64,000 bases of DNA from Echinometra lucunter (GCA_029962745.1 CM057152.1:23579176-23643175); one strand, 5' to 3'. Positions 39,911 to 51,902 are shown, counted from the stretch's first letter. Translations and numbers: made by a program. The notes: generated from the sequence alone by a model not told the origin.

Positions 39911-41482
39911 TCTTCAGAATACAGAATTCTTTGTGTATTGCTTAAAACAGTCTATGAAATAGACTTCAATACAAGTTACAAGGCATATTTTGTAGATTTA
40001 CTTCAGTTTGCATTAAATCAGCAACTTTTATCTTTTCTTATCCGCAAAGTGGATAATGATACTTCTGAGTATACAGATCATGCTAATTTGGTGTGTGCTA
40101 GAAAACCATTTTGTAGTTTTTGTGGTTTGATAGTTTGATTTCATCTAAGGGTATAGAGATTGTTTGACAATCTGAAGGTTTTTTGAATCAGTACTTGAAA
40201 ATACTTTTATAGTTGTTGTTTGTTTCTAATTCAAGAGTTAATACAATTAGAAAGTGGCATTCTGTTTTAATTTCTTTTGATCATATGCATGATTTGATTT
40301 TTTTTTTTATTTAAATGTATCATTGGTCTGTTGAATGCAAGTGCTAATTAACATGCATGAAAATAGCTACTAACCAACAGCTCACTTGAATTATACTATT
40401 TTGCGAATTTATCTGGAATCACCAAATAAGGGAAGCATGATTTCCTGTCCTGTGTACCCATAGTATAGAAATCAACAAGTAGATTCAAGACAGAAAGCTT
40501 AGCAATGAGAATGTGGGGTAGAAATTTGAATGCCTTATTTGCTACAGTATTCATAATGATAGAAATGTATTGACTGTTGGCTCCTTGACAAAGGAAGAAA
40601 AAAAGAATTGATTCAAATCAGGTGCTGTTTTCTTTGAAGGGGCAGTCTTTACATCAATGTTTTAGGTCCATGAATCCGAATTTTACAAAAATGTATTTTT
40701 TTTTTTGGTGGTTATTTGAGGACATTTTAAACTACCAAAACAAGATCGAGCAACACACTATATTTTATGTACTAAAGTAATAAAGGTATTGTCACACACT
40801 TCTATGTTCTTAATTTACCTAAAGTGCCAATATATCATTTTAGTTCTTCCATTTACATCCATGATATTGTTTGTTGAAATGCCTAGAACAAATTTTCATT
40901 TACAAATTTCACAACCCCCCCCCCCCCCCCAAGAAGAACACAGTGCTCATATTAGGTCTAAATTTCAGAGATAATGAAATAAATCATATTTTCATTAGTC
41001 ACTCGAACAAGTGGTAATCATTAGTTATGTATAGAAAGAGTGTCCCATTTATTTTATATAATCCTGAGTATTAACGCATGTTTACATAACGTTAATGTAT
41101 AAGAGCTGCTCTATTTTATTTTGTAGCATGCTAATTGTGCTGTATTGTTAGTCATGTGCATGTGCAATAAATTCAACAGACCAATTGCAAACCTGATTTC
41201 CTTGTAGTTCTCTGTGGAATTTGTTGCATGTGCATGTGTTTTTAATTTGTGTGGAAATTGAGGTATGCAGATACAAGTGTCATTTGAGACATTAACTCTT
41301 TTAATATTCATGTAGATATTAAAAGCTTATAATACATTTTTGTTATGCTTTGTGCACGTAAATCACATCCATCATCCACCCTTGCAATAACCCATTTGCA
41401 CTTCATATTCATGAAAGATATTCTGGATATAAACGAAAAATTGTGAAACACTTGTTTTTAAGTGACTGAAAATAAAAACTTT
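39911..41482 (+). other. Intron 8 segment
   Basis: C-run at 40915-40930. No recognisable exon. The 95-codon frame from 39851 begins in the hairpin element and shows no family resemblance. Confidence 0.4.
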
Positions 41483-41620
41483 AAAAAAAAAAAAAAGCAT
41501 AAAAGAGCAATGGAGATAAAATGCCTTGCTCAAGGGCATAAGTGCCGTACCAGGAATCAAACCCCCGATTCCCACATCTCCAGTCAAGCGCCTTAAACCA
41601 CTCGACTACGACACCTCCCC
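41483..41620 (-). mobile_element. tRNA-derived SINE head (minus strand)
   Basis: On the minus strand GTAGTCGAGTGGTTTAAGG resembles an A box and GGTTTGATTCC a B box, in the order of a Leu/Ser-type tRNA. ACTTATGCCCTTGAGCAAGG follows and then a T-rich end. The same architecture is seen in the SINE at 45687. The C-rich and (CA)n tract at 41621-41657 lies immediately upstream. Confidence 0.72.
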
Positions 41621-41807
41621 TCCCTCCTCCTCCCCCCCCCCCACACACACACACACAAACAGCTTGCAAAGTCAGAGATGCTGGAAATGATGAAAGTATC
41701 TTACCAAATGCAATTACTAAGAAAATTGAATAAATAGGTCAGGGAGATTTACAAAGCATAGCCATTGTTTTGTAGGTAACCAAGGTCATTGCCAAAAGGG
41801 GGGAGCT

Positions 41808-41986
41808 CTATTCTAAACTGGTCCAGAATCCTTAATAACAGAGTTTGGCCAACTTTCAGTGGGTTGCAACATGGCAGAATTTTGTTTGCATTGTGCTTGC
41901 CGAACAAAGCAATATGCGCCATGTTGTGCCCTACTGGAGCCGAGTTGGCCAAACTCTGTAATAAGGGGCTCTGAACTGGTCTAGGA
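41808..41986. mobile_element. Inverted-repeat element, about 180 bp
   Basis: TTCTAAACTGGTCC, AACAGAGTTTGGCCAACT and GTTGCAACATGGC on the left match, inverted, GCCATGTTGTGCCC, GAGTTGGCCAAACTCTGT and GAACTGGTCTAGGA on the right. Arms are about 67 bp. Confidence 0.75.
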
Positions 41987-43644
41987 CCAATGCTCATTCA
42001 CAGAATACTGCATATGACATTTTTGTTTGATAGGGGCCGGATCCTGCTAGTCAGCAAATATTTAAAAATGAAATGAACGTGATAAATAATATCACATGTT
42101 TGTGTCTTGTTCAACCCATGAGCTTATGAAAGTATTATTTTGAATTTGTGGTGAGATTAAGTTGGGAGGAAATCATTAATGCCAATGAAACATACTGGTA
42201 AACCGATACAGAGCTCCATGGCTTTCAGGCTCAGGAATGATAGCATGTTAAAGACAGTTTTAGATATGATATCATCAGAACTTTCGTTTGTTGATTGGTG
42301 GTCATGATTGGCTTCAGCAATGAAAGTGAAATGATTTATTGTTTGATCATAGGTGTTACCTCTAGTGTTGATGCACAGACTAAGGCTACATTTGGGAATT
42401 AGCAAATACCATGATTAAATAGAACTACATGGTGTAAACCCCTCAAAAAGGGTTTAGAAACTTAAGTTTAATTGATTATAATATCTCTGTTGTCGTGGCA
42501 TAATATTGCTTTGTTTAGCATCATTAGAAAATTTGTTTATTCCTCTTAAACTATTACCATATTTGTTTGGATTTTGCAGTCATGGAATGGGTAGTATATC
42601 AGAATAAGGATCAGGGTCAGAATTGAAAAGTTGCAAAATACACTGACAATCAACGGTATTATGCAGAGTACTCTTCTTTCTTTGGCATATTAAAGGGAGT
42701 GTGGTTTTTATAAATGACAGTGGCTGTTCATAATTGGGGATCTATGAATGCAAAATCTATAGAATCTGAAAATTGACTTCACTTTGGTGACATGGTCAGG
42801 CATGATTCGCTACTGGTTGGTCATCAGCTTTCTGAAGCATCATGCTTAGGCTAAGAAATAGTGAAAAAAATCACAGGCCTTAGATGGCTTCATCACTGTC
42901 TCTCCATTGCGCAATTGCAGGTGTGTTGCTCAACATCTGCAGACGACAAATAAGGTATCATTTTGAAGAGGAATAAACACACTTTCTGAAGAGACTATGC
43001 CATGAAAAGAGAGATAAAATGGATCATACTTGAGTTTGCAGATATTATTCTAGAGTTTTTTAGAATTTGGTTCATGCATATCTCTCAACAGTTGATAGAA
43101 AGAAAGGAGCCTGCTTGAGCTGCAGTTCCCAAGACATTCTTTTTCATTCCCATGAAAGCACTTGGTTATAAGGACATTGGTTCAGATAGTGGATGTTGGT
43201 TTCAGAGTTCAGATCATCATAATTCTGGCCACTAAATCAAGCTGTACAAATTCTCCCTATCACAAATATGATATTCAGCAGTAGAGGGCAGTATTTCCCT
43301 CACATGGTGTAGACCATGGGCACTTTCGGTTTACATACAAACATAATGGGTCGAGTCTTAACAAGTTCCATAGAAATTATAGTTTTTGAGCCTAGAAAGT
43401 GCAAGCAACAAATTCTGATGCTACCTGCATAGATCTAATAAAATTATCAGGAGAGTTAATGAAACCTGAACAGCATTTTCGTCAAATGAGGGATTTGTTA
43501 AGCTGGCTGTGCATTTTCTATGGAAGCCGGAAGAAATCTTGTCAAATCTTCGGTACTGGATTTGTATCTGCTCATGTGCTGACTCGCGCGATATGTAGGA
43601 AACGTTGCCCTCTCCTCTTGAATCTTGTATATGCGATATGGAGA
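41987..43644 (+). other. Intron 8 segment, nothing recognised
   Basis: AT-rich. No exon with both splice sites and an open phase was found. No matching repeats were noticed. Confidence 0.35.
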
Positions 43645-43825
43645 AATGGCCCTAGTTCATGAAAGAGGTTTCTTTTAAACCATGGTCTAAGTCATGGTTT
43701 AAGCCTCTGTTTTGGACTCAAATGAAACTAAGTAAGCATTGGCCAAGAGGGCAGATATAAATTTAGATGCTGCTTTGCATATAAACCATGGTATTATATA
43801 AACTTCTTTCATAAATTGGGCCATT
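43645..43825. mobile_element. MITE with AATGGCCC ends
   Basis: AATGGCCCTAGTTCATGAAAG..GTTTCTTTTAAACCATGG on the left and AAACCATGGTATTATATAAAC..TTTCATAAATTGGGCCATT on the right are inverted copies with a few mismatches. 181 bp. Confidence 0.78.
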
Positions 43826-44189
43826 AAGTCTGTTCTTGCATATGTGTATCATATCTATTTAGATGTTTTATTTTATAGACCAATGCAATTTCCACATAGT
43901 TCCATTACTACAAAATGCAAATGCATCAAAACATTCTCTCTGCTGCATCTTATATGGAACAATTGCATTACTCAGAAATATTTTTCTCTGCTGGGGCATT
44001 GAAGATTACTATGATATCATATCTTGAAGGGAGTTCTAAAACTCACTGCATACATGACTTTTTAAAACATGAATGATTCTGAACTTACAGCATCGTAAAA
44101 TCAGATTTGCAAATTGCAATTGCAGAATAGTTCTCATAAGTGAAATCATAGTGGAAAAGCAAAAGATTTAAAATTCAGGAAATAATGAT

Positions 44190-44286
44190 ACTACTAGTAC
44201 TACATCTACTACCACCGCCACCGCCACCGCTACTACTGCTGCTACTGCTGCTACTGCTGCTACTGCTGCTACTGCTGCTACTGCTG

Positions 44287-44327
<41 letters not shown>

Positions 44328-44490
44328 ACTGCTCTACTGCTACTGCTACTACTACTACTACTAACTACTACTACTACTACTGTTACTGCTACTACTACTA
44401 CTAACTACTACTGCTACTAACTACTACTACTACTGTTACTGCTACTACTGCTACTACTACTAACTACTACTGCTACTACTGCTACTACCA
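44190..44490. repeat. Compound CTG/CTA/CCG trinucleotide repeat
   Basis: About 300 bases of mixed ACTACTAC, CCGCCA, CTGCTA and pure CTG units. The longest pure CTG stretch lies around 44291-44319. It lies in intron 8 and is continued by (TAC)n after a 100-bp insertion. Confidence 0.95.
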
Positions 44491-44590
44491 CAGTGGAAAC
44501 TCAGTATAACGAGGTCCTTGGGACCAGAATATTACCTTGTTATATCAGGAATATTGTTATATCAGATCTCTTTATACCGAATTTCCACTG
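44491..44590. mobile_element. 100-bp pogo/Tigger-like MITE inside the trinucleotide repeat
   Basis: CAGTGGAAACTCAGTATAAC at the left end and TATACCGAATTTCCACTG at the right end are inverted repeats. TA follows on the right and CA precedes on the left, consistent with a TA target duplication that decayed. The CAGTGGAA..TATAACGAGG type of end resembles pogo/Tigger elements. Confidence 0.72.
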
Positions 44591-44678
<88 letters not shown>

Positions 44679-44740
44679 GCTACTACTAATACAACTACTA
44701 ATTCTACCACCACCACCACCACCACCTCTACTAATAATAA
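44591..44740. repeat. (TAC)n repeat, second half
   Basis: About 90 bases of near-perfect TAC followed by degenerate TAA/CCACCACC units. Poly-Thr, poly-Leu and poly-Val open frames here are artefacts. Confidence 0.95.
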
Positions 44741-45025
44741 TATCAACGATGAATTAGATGATAATTATAGTCATATGTTACATTTATATAGTTTACAGTG
44801 TTAACCTGCTGAGGACAATTGAATTTCAGTATAACATGCATAGCTTAAGTTATCTTGAGCTTTGTGTTCAACTGGTTAATGTGATATCAATTGATCAATT
44901 GATGCCATTTTTCCCTTGTCTTGTGTTTGTTAATCCTGTATTTGTTTACCCTGTATTTCATTACCTTGTTGTCTCTGTTGTTAGTTTACTTCACTCCCTT
45001 TACATTTCAGTCTTTCTCCATCTCC

Positions 45026-45030
<5 letters not shown>

Positions 45031-45063
<33 letters not shown>
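45031..45063. repeat. (CT)n repeat near the exon 9 acceptor
   Basis: About 32 bases of CT about 75 bases before the acceptor at 45138. It may strengthen the pyrimidine-rich environment. Confidence 0.9.
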
Positions 45064-45065
<2 letters not shown>

Positions 45066-45138
45066 ATATTTCCATATCATATTCCAGTCTACCATCATAC
45101 TAATTAATGTATATTTCTGTTTGTTTTCATGCCTGTAG

Positions 45139-45206
45139 GGTAAATTCAAGGACAATGCACCATATGGTGATTATGGTGGATGGCACAAGGCAGCTAAAGT
45201 GGATAG
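45139..45206 (+). CDS. KLC: KLC exon 9: linker between TPR5 and TPR6
   Basis: Acceptor TTCATGCCTGTAG ends at 45138 and donor GTAAGG starts at 45207. 68 nt: 22 codons plus two bases (residues 441-462). It encodes GKFKDNAPYGDYGGWHKAAK then VD. Vertebrate KLCs have FGEYGGWYKACKVDSPTV at the same place. It follows a 9.0-kb intron containing many repeats. Confidence 0.96.
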
Positions 45207-45686
45207 GTAAGGCTTGTATTTACATGTATGCACAAGGGAATTTAGGTCAGATGAGAAAGGATTAATAAAATATTAGAACGACATTTCCTACCTCTCGACT
45301 TGCAATGAATATGTAAAAAGAGTGTATTTTAAGGTGGGGTTTATTTTTTTTTTTTTGGGGGGGGGGCATTAAATGGAGGCTTGGATTAGTGTCAGTAATA
45401 CTGTGATATCTCATAGGTTAAAGTCCTGCAGTAAGTGTCCTACAGTTTAATCTGTAGCAGTGCAGAGTTTTCTCTAGGTCTAATTTAGTTGGCTTTCCCT
45501 CCTCAAATTGGCAATGATTGATTTTATTTTGCTTTGCTATAGACTGAAATTTTTAAAAAATGTATATCTTATGAAACCATGTGAATGCATATTGCAAAAT
45601 CTAATGTAAAAATTGCCAATTTTCATGTGAAAATACACTGCGTTGCTAATTTAGTGACTTTAATGATGAGTGACATTTAAACTACT

Positions 45687-46359
45687 GGAGGTGTCATGGT
45701 GTAGTGGTTCTGTCACTTGATCTTCAAAAAGGGTTGAGAGTTCAAATCCCGGCCTGGCACTAACGTCTTTGGCAAGACATTAACCTATTCGTGACAGAGG
45801 TCCACATTTTGTGGTTTGGCCTAATATCTTTTGATGCAAAGCCCTAAAAATCATACCAAATACATGAGCAGAAAGAGCAAAAAATTCTACACAAACTGTG
45901 CCCATTTTGGTAGCGTCAATATTCGTTGTTTGATGCTGAAAATTTTTTAAAGGAAAAAAAGCATTAAAATCCTTAAATTGGCAATGTGATAGAAGGTTTA
46001 AAATCACTGTTTTCCCCTGCAAATTGGCAACTTTTTGACTTATCATAATTTCTGTCAATTTATATTCATTTCAGATACATGTCGTTTAAAAAATAAAAAT
46101 GTTGGTGTTGCCAATTTGAAGAATAAAAGCTGATCAAATTAGGCTTTAAATGATTCCTGTCACGAATGGGTTAATCCACATTTGCCACTCTCCACCCAGG
46201 TGTAGTAAGTGGGTACCCACTAGGAAGAAATTTGTGCTGTAGGGCCTTATGGCAGCTGTGCTACAGCCGGGGGTAATAATAGGATACTTTGTAAAGCACA
46301 GTAGAGTAAGTTCATGGAGTAGCTGTGCTGTACAAATGGACCATATTATTATTACTATT
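45687..46359 (+). mobile_element. tRNA-derived SINE split by a TTAA MITE
   Basis: GGAGGTGTCATGGTGTAGTGG (A box) and GAGTTCAAATCCCGG (B box) form the tRNA-like head at 45687-45760, followed by GTCTTTGGCAAGACA. The body resumes after 46174 with TCCACATTTGCCACTCTCCA and ends with ATTATTATTACTATT. Rejoining across a single TTAA gives GACATTAATCCAC. Confidence 0.82.
45780..46174 (-). mobile_element. TTAA-flanked MITE, piggyBac-like, copy 3 (inverted)
   Basis: TTAA CCTATTCGTGACAG ... CCTGTCACGAATGGG TTAA, 395 bp, reverse orientation relative to copies 1 and 2. It interrupts a SINE, so the original target can be read: one TTAA before, two after insertion. Confidence 0.9.
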
Positions 46360-46758
46360 CGAGAATGACACAACATGCTGTATTAGAAATGGACTCGGGA
46401 GTTGTCAGTGATTTTTTTTTTTAAATTTTCATATATGATGTGCAATTTCTAGTATTCTGGATCCATAGATACAGTAAAAGTATCACCACATGTAAAATGA
46501 GATGCTGTACTGCTACATGGGTGAAACAAAAGTATGCTACAGGTTTGATAAATTTTGAAAGAGGAGCAGCCCTTTTTAAATGAATAGAATATCAATTTGT
46601 TCATAAAATAAGGTCCTGATGGCATCATGAAAGATTTCTAGCCATGTGAGTTTTCCGAAATTACTTTATTAGCATGAATGTGCAATATGTAGACCCTACT
46701 CCTTTATGGAAGAAATCCTGAATAACTTTTCTTTTTGTTGCATGATTTGCTATCACAG

Positions 46759-46879
46759 GTCTCGTAGTAGTCCAACAGTAACAACCACTCTAAAGAACCT
46801 GGGGGCGCTCTACAGGAGACAAGGAAAGTACGAGGCTGCAGAAATCCTGGAAGAATGTGCCATGAAGTCACGGAGAAAC
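46759..46879 (+). CDS. KLC: KLC exon 10: TPR6
   Basis: Acceptor TTGCTATCACAG ends at 46758 and donor GTAAGT starts at 46880. 121 nt: one base completing Arg 463, then 40 codons (464-503). It starts [20 protein letters not shown], continues [17 protein letters not shown] and ends RRN. This is the last TPR of the family. The exon ends in phase 0. Confidence 0.97.
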
Positions 46880-48640
46880 GTAAGTATTCACAAGTGGACA
46901 GTCGATGGTTCTAGGCACCTTCATGATGGACGAAGCAGACATATTTAATAGCTGAGAAAGCATGCTAATAGTTATGTTGATCTGCTATTTAGTACATGTA
47001 GCAGTGTTATGTTAGTCGGTATAGATCAGCTAGGTATATTTTTGCATTGCTTGTTTCTTTTAACTTATATTGTAGATGGTGAAGTAAGTTGAGTTTTTGC
47101 ACATATAATGTATATAGCGTTGGTGTAATTTTGATGATCTATCCTAGTGGGCTGCTTTAGTTGGAAGAGGTTTAGCTTATTGTTAGAACTTCCATCGTAC
47201 TTGCCTCAAATAGCACAGCAAAATGATAATTAGCAGAACATGATGTATGATCTTCTTATCACTTTTAATCAAAGTTTAATGAAATGGAGTTAACTCATGC
47301 CAATCTGAGGCCCTTTGATTTCCATATTTCAGTTTTTGCAGAATCTTATATTAACTATGATATTTTTATGGTGTAAGAGCCACATAGGAAGTTAAATCTG
47401 TTTGAAGGAATATTGGTTACAAGCCGGCATGGCTCTTAAGAGATGATACCTTACAAAGCTTAATATGTACAATGTTTTACATGCTTATGTTATGACCTAT
47501 CAACGTTATTTCATTTCTTAGCCTCTCTGCTACATATCTATTAGTTAATAAACTTTTGAGAGAGTTTTATAATGGAACAGAAGTGTATTGTGTAGCACTA
47601 CTTGTAGAGGCTGAATGTTAGCTTTCATTTTCCTTGATCTCTGCAAGTTTTTCTTGTTGCCTGCAACCACTGTCAGCTTCAGGTGATTGCTCAGTATTTG
47701 TGCCGTCACTGCAATTTAGTGTGTTTAGTCAAACTGTCATTCTCTGCTCTAAAAGTGTCATAGAGACAATTTCATCCATTCTTAAAGAACAAAATATTTA
47801 AAACCTTAAGTGATTGAGGTATTTGATGAAATACATTTATATCAAAAGCATTTATTCATCCACTCATACATGCTTGGCTCCATTTTGCTGAGTTTTCAAA
47901 AGAATTTATGAGGATAGAACTATAAAATCTTTTCTTTTCCTCTGACAGACAAAGGTAAGTTGTGTTTGTGTGTCACACGTAATGTAATCTTATGGATTTG
48001 AAAAAAACATGGTGCTTTGAAATATTCTATTTATTATTTTGGTGATGGATATTTCCTAGATTTGGAACAAATTGACCAATATCCTATCCTATATTTACTA
48101 TGGTTGGTGTGTAAAATCCATTCTTACTCATTCATTCAAGGCTTTATTCAAAACAAATATAATGGGAAGTTGGCTCAATGGTGAATTTTGCATGAAACGC
48201 TGCCATGTTGCGCTGTGCCTTTGTAGTGTGTTGTGATGTTTTGATGTGTTTTTTTTTTAATAGCTTGGGCAAGTTCATTTGTCTTTAGTAAACAATATAG
48301 AAAGAGGAAAGAGTAAGGCTAAAATTGAGTGAATTAGAGAGGATGTGAAAAAGATTAGATGTTGATTTCTTACTCATAGGGTGAAGGTTTCTAATAGGGG
48401 AGTTATGAAACTAAATGAAAATATTTTCCAGCTCTATCACATATTTTCTGCAGATCTTTCATGTCCTTTCTGGCAGATATACCATGGTAGATTAGGAGCA
48501 AAGCTTTCTTTTCTTCTCTTCTACTTATTTCCTTGCGAGTGCATTCTTCCATCTCATTTTGCTGTATGTGTTCTGACCCTTCCCCCTTATCCACACCCCT
48601 CCCCCTCTACCCCCTTTTACCTTCCTTCCTTCCTCTTCAG
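46880..48640 (+). other. KLC intron 10
   Basis: Apart from the candidate microexon at 47949-47954 and the C/T-rich tract before 48640, no element was recognised. Confidence 0.5.
47949..47954 (+). CDS. Candidate 6-nt microexon (Thr-Lys) in KLC intron 10
   Basis: A pyrimidine tract, TCTTTTCTTTTCCTCTGACAG, ends at 47948. Six bases, ACAAAG, follow, and then a consensus donor GTAAGT begins at 47955. Both flanking exons meet here in phase 0, so inclusion adds Thr-Lys between SRRN and ALDM, just after TPR6. The acceptor and donor are as good as any in the gene, and their six-base spacing is hard to explain by chance. Transcript data would settle it. Confidence 0.6.
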
Positions 48641-48844
48641 GCCTTGGACATGGTGCGCGAGACCAAAGTCCGCGAGCTCCTGGGCCAGGACCTGTCGACT
48701 GACGTGCCCCGGTCCGAAGCCATGGCCAAGGAGAGGCATCACAGACGCAGCAGCGGTACCCCCAGGCACGGCAGTACGGAGAGTGTGTCGTACGAGAAGA
48801 CAGACGGTAGTGAGGAAGTGAGTATTGGCGTAGCTTGGAAAGGG
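48641..48844 (+). CDS. KLC: KLC exon 11: post-TPR tail, Ser-rich basic region
   Basis: A strong polypyrimidine tract (CTTCCTTCCTTCCTCTTCAG) ends at 48640 and donor GTGAGT starts at 48845. 204 nt, 68 codons, phase 0 (residues 504-571). It encodes ALDMVRETKVRELLGQDLST, then a basic HHRRSSGTPRHG stretch and EEVSIGVAWKG. Vertebrate KLC1 has EEVSMSVEWNG at the corresponding place. GC content is much higher than in the neighbouring intron. A second in-frame GTGAGT at 48818 lies inside the exon and is a possible alternative donor. Confidence 0.96.
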
Positions 48845-48917
48845 GTGAGTATAGCAAATAGATAGCCACAGTGTTTGACCAGATTTTCTCACATCAAAGA
48901 TTTAGCAGGCAATGATA

Positions 48918-49160
48918 CAGGAGGGTAGGCAATATAAAGTGTAAATTTGATATCATTTGATAATTTTTCCCCCTTTTCTTTTGTTTTCTTCCTACCACTT
49001 TGATGTGATGTTTGCCCCCACACCATTTTAAGTTTTTACAGGAGGGTAGGCAATATAAAGTCTAAATTTAATATCATTTGATAATTTTTCCCCCTTTTCT
49101 TTTGATTTCTTCCTACCACTTTGATGTGATGTTTGCCCCCACACCATTTTAAGTTTTTAT
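48918..49160. repeat. Two-copy tandem repeat, period 121 bp
   Basis: CAGGAGGGTAGGCAATATAA..TTGATGTGATGTTTGCCCCC..TTTTAAGTTTTTA occurs at 48918 and 49039 with about three differences, so the duplication is young. It lies in intron 11. Confidence 0.92.
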
Positions 49161-50384
49161 CCTTCTTTCTATTGGATGATTTTCTTTAATTTTCTGACTT
49201 TGATGTTTTTGCCGTAATGAGTTTAGTCTCCACTCTCCAAATTCTATTTGCTGTTTTGGTCATTGTCTGTTCTTAAAAGCTTTAATTTTCCTTTATGCTT
49301 TGAAGTAAAAATAGATCATGGGAAGAGGACATCTGTTTCAAATTCAAACTCTGTTATTATCCTGTACCGTTTTTAGTAAACTTGTTCTCTTGCATGTTCT
49401 TTTTGATTCGGTTTCTTGTGAAAATTCTTTGGGCAAGAAAAAAAATGTGTTTTTGAGAAAAAAAAAGTTAATGTTTCACAGCATTTACAGTATGACACTT
49501 TGCACATGGGCACAGACATGGAATATTCACAGTCAGTCATCAAGTGAAAATTATCTCTCCCTTTAACATCTGCATTCCTTGAAGGAATGATATTGGGTAT
49601 ACGGTACTCAAATCATAATATCATTGTTAATGTGCTTTTTACGATAGGTTATAGGAGCTCAAGAATTCTTAGGCTAGGTGATATCAAGATGTTAATTACT
49701 TTGTGTATTATGTGCAGGAGAAAATGTCTTCAATAAGTTTTACTTTCAGGACTTACTGTAACTATGTTTGGTGTGCAGCAGAATAATTATTTTCATTTGA
49801 TTCCATTATTTAGGAGGTTAGATAGAGAATACTCAACTTGGGGGTATGCTGCTAATGATATATAGCATAGCTTATTGGTTTCATGGTTAATGTCACATTT
49901 ATAAGCATTAGAATTCCATTGTCTCATTCATTCATTTAACTGACATAAGTTCTTTTTTAGCAGGAGGAATTGGTTTGAATGTCCACAAACAGATTTCCTT
50001 TTATTCACCTTTATAAAAAAATTAATATAACATATTTCAAAGACTCAGTAGTCTGCAAATGAAATAATGAAAAAAAATCCATATATATCAAGCATTTGAT
50101 TTTTATTGTGCATGTTCCATATCACATGATAAAAAACATTCTGATGCCATTTCTTACACATCAAAATGTAAGATACAGTGAAAGAAATTTAAAAATTCAT
50201 ACATGGTGTTGTTAAACAGTCATAGTTCGAGATTTATTAATACTATCCTGTGGAAAATGTTCCTTGATAAATCTTAACTGAAACCATTGGTATATAAAGC
50301 TCAGGCAAAACCATATATCATTGTCTACATGATCTTGAGATTATGCAGTGTCTTTAATACCACTTTTTCCCTGAACTCCCTTAG
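49161..50384 (+). other. KLC intron 11, distal part
   Basis: AT-rich. No exon or repeat was recognised before the acceptor at 50384. Confidence 0.4.
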
Positions 50385-50468
50385 AAGCGGAAACCAAAGG
50401 ATCGCTCGCGGGCAATCCCAGAGGGCTATGTAGAGATTCCACGCAGTCCACCTCACGTACTTGTCGAG
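50385..50468 (+). CDS. KLC: KLC exon 12: urchin-type tail segment
   Basis: Acceptor CTGAACTCCCTTAG ends at 50384 and donor GTTAGG starts at 50469. 84 nt, 28 codons, phase 0 (residues 572-599): KRKPKDRSRAIPEGYVEIPR then SPPHVLVE. It is highly basic, then Pro/Val-rich. The same segment is present in the S. purpuratus protein as I remember it and absent from vertebrate KLC1. The weak donor fits regulated splicing into the long following intron. Confidence 0.9.
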
Positions 50469-51166
50469 GTTAGGCATTCTTTAACTCCCTGGCTGCCATG
50501 CCAGGCAACTCCAATCCTTACACATCACACTAACCAAATCATTGAACTTTTCTTCATTGAAATATATTGAAATATATGAGTTGTTAAGATCACTAACAGT
50601 CAAGGTGCTTTGATAGTTCTTATATTATTTAAATCAACAACATGCTATGAGTTATTTCATTTTAACAGTCATTTTCATCATGCACCTTATTTATACCATA
50701 TTCCCAGATAGATAATCAGATTTTCATATATCAATTCTCCCCCAAAACCCAGTACATCTTTATATATTCTTCAAATATGCTTTGGTGAAGGCAGTTTATT
50801 CAGCATAAAACTTTAATTTCATGAAACACTTGATAGACAGCTGACATAGACAGGTGCAATCTGTTTCAAAATGGAAGAAATATATATCATCGATGGGATT
50901 TTACCTCAAATGTCAGAATTCCAACAATTCCAACAAAGATTATGTGCTAGAAAATAAATTTGATGATTATCAAATAATTTGGCAGTGGGACATAGCACAA
51001 GTAAATTGATATTATTCTAGTTACCTACATGCAGTTATCAGGCATTAAAATTTGCTGTTCTTGTGAAGCAAGAATTTATGATGGATTGGCAGGTTCAGTC
51101 TAAACCTGATGTAAGATGTGTGCCACCAAGATCTGAAACAGTAAACTGGTACGTTATCTTTTGCAG

Positions 51167-51196
51167 AGGGGGTTTGAAAATGCACAACTTGGCAAG
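51167..51196 (+). CDS. Candidate 30-nt cassette exon in KLC intron 12
   Basis: Acceptor GTTATCTTTTGCAG ends at 51166 and donor GTAAAG starts at 51197. The 30 nt read RGFENAQLGK in phase 0, which would insert between VLVE (exon 12) and NGDGKL (exon 13). C-terminal isoforms of sea urchin KLC by alternative splicing are known, so such an exon is expected somewhere in this intron. Confidence 0.5.
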
Positions 51197-51410
51197 GTAA
51201 AGCTTTGATTTTCTAAAGCTAGCTATCAGTTTACCTCCCTTTGTAGAGATCAGAGCGCATTATAGAGCTGAAAAAATTATTGTTCATAGAAAAGAAGACA
51301 GTGATTTATGGGTGCTGTGAAATTAACTGCTCCATTTTTTCATATAATTGATTGCAGAATATACAGTAGCATGCATTGTGCATTGTGCTAGACATAGCAG
51401 TGGACTAAGT

Positions 51411-51830
51411 TTACTAATTGTAGGATTAATACAGTGTAATCAATAATTAATATAGTATGATTAAGGATTAATATAAAATAATTGATAATTGATGCAGTAT
51501 GATTGATAAGGATTAATATATTATAGTAAAAAAGGATAATGATAATAATGATGATAATCATGATGATAATGATAATAACCGTTAAGGATTAGTACAGTAT
51601 GATTGATAATAATACAATACGATAGATAAGGATTAATACAACATGATTGTTGAAGATTGATAGCAAACACTTAATAAATTGATACAGTATAATTTAAAAG
51701 AATTCATGCAATATGGCTGATAAGAATTAATATTATATGATTGATGAGACATAATACTATATATGATGAATAAGGATCAAAACATTATGATTGATTAGAA
51801 TTATTACAATATGAATAATGAGGACATGAT
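51411..51830. repeat. Degenerate AT-rich tandem repeat
   Basis: Variants of GATTAATACAGTATGATTGA and GATAATGATAATAATGATG follow each other for about 400 bases with a period of roughly 25 that drifts. Confidence 0.7.
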
Positions 51831-51902
51831 TTCATGCTGTTTTCCGCCTTGTTTTACATGCTTAAATCCTGTTGAAACAGGACAATATCAAAATGTTACC
51901 AG

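Noticed and set aside
44493..44804. Poly-Thr, poly-Leu and poly-Val frames
   Set aside because: Translations of a trinucleotide microsatellite in three frames.
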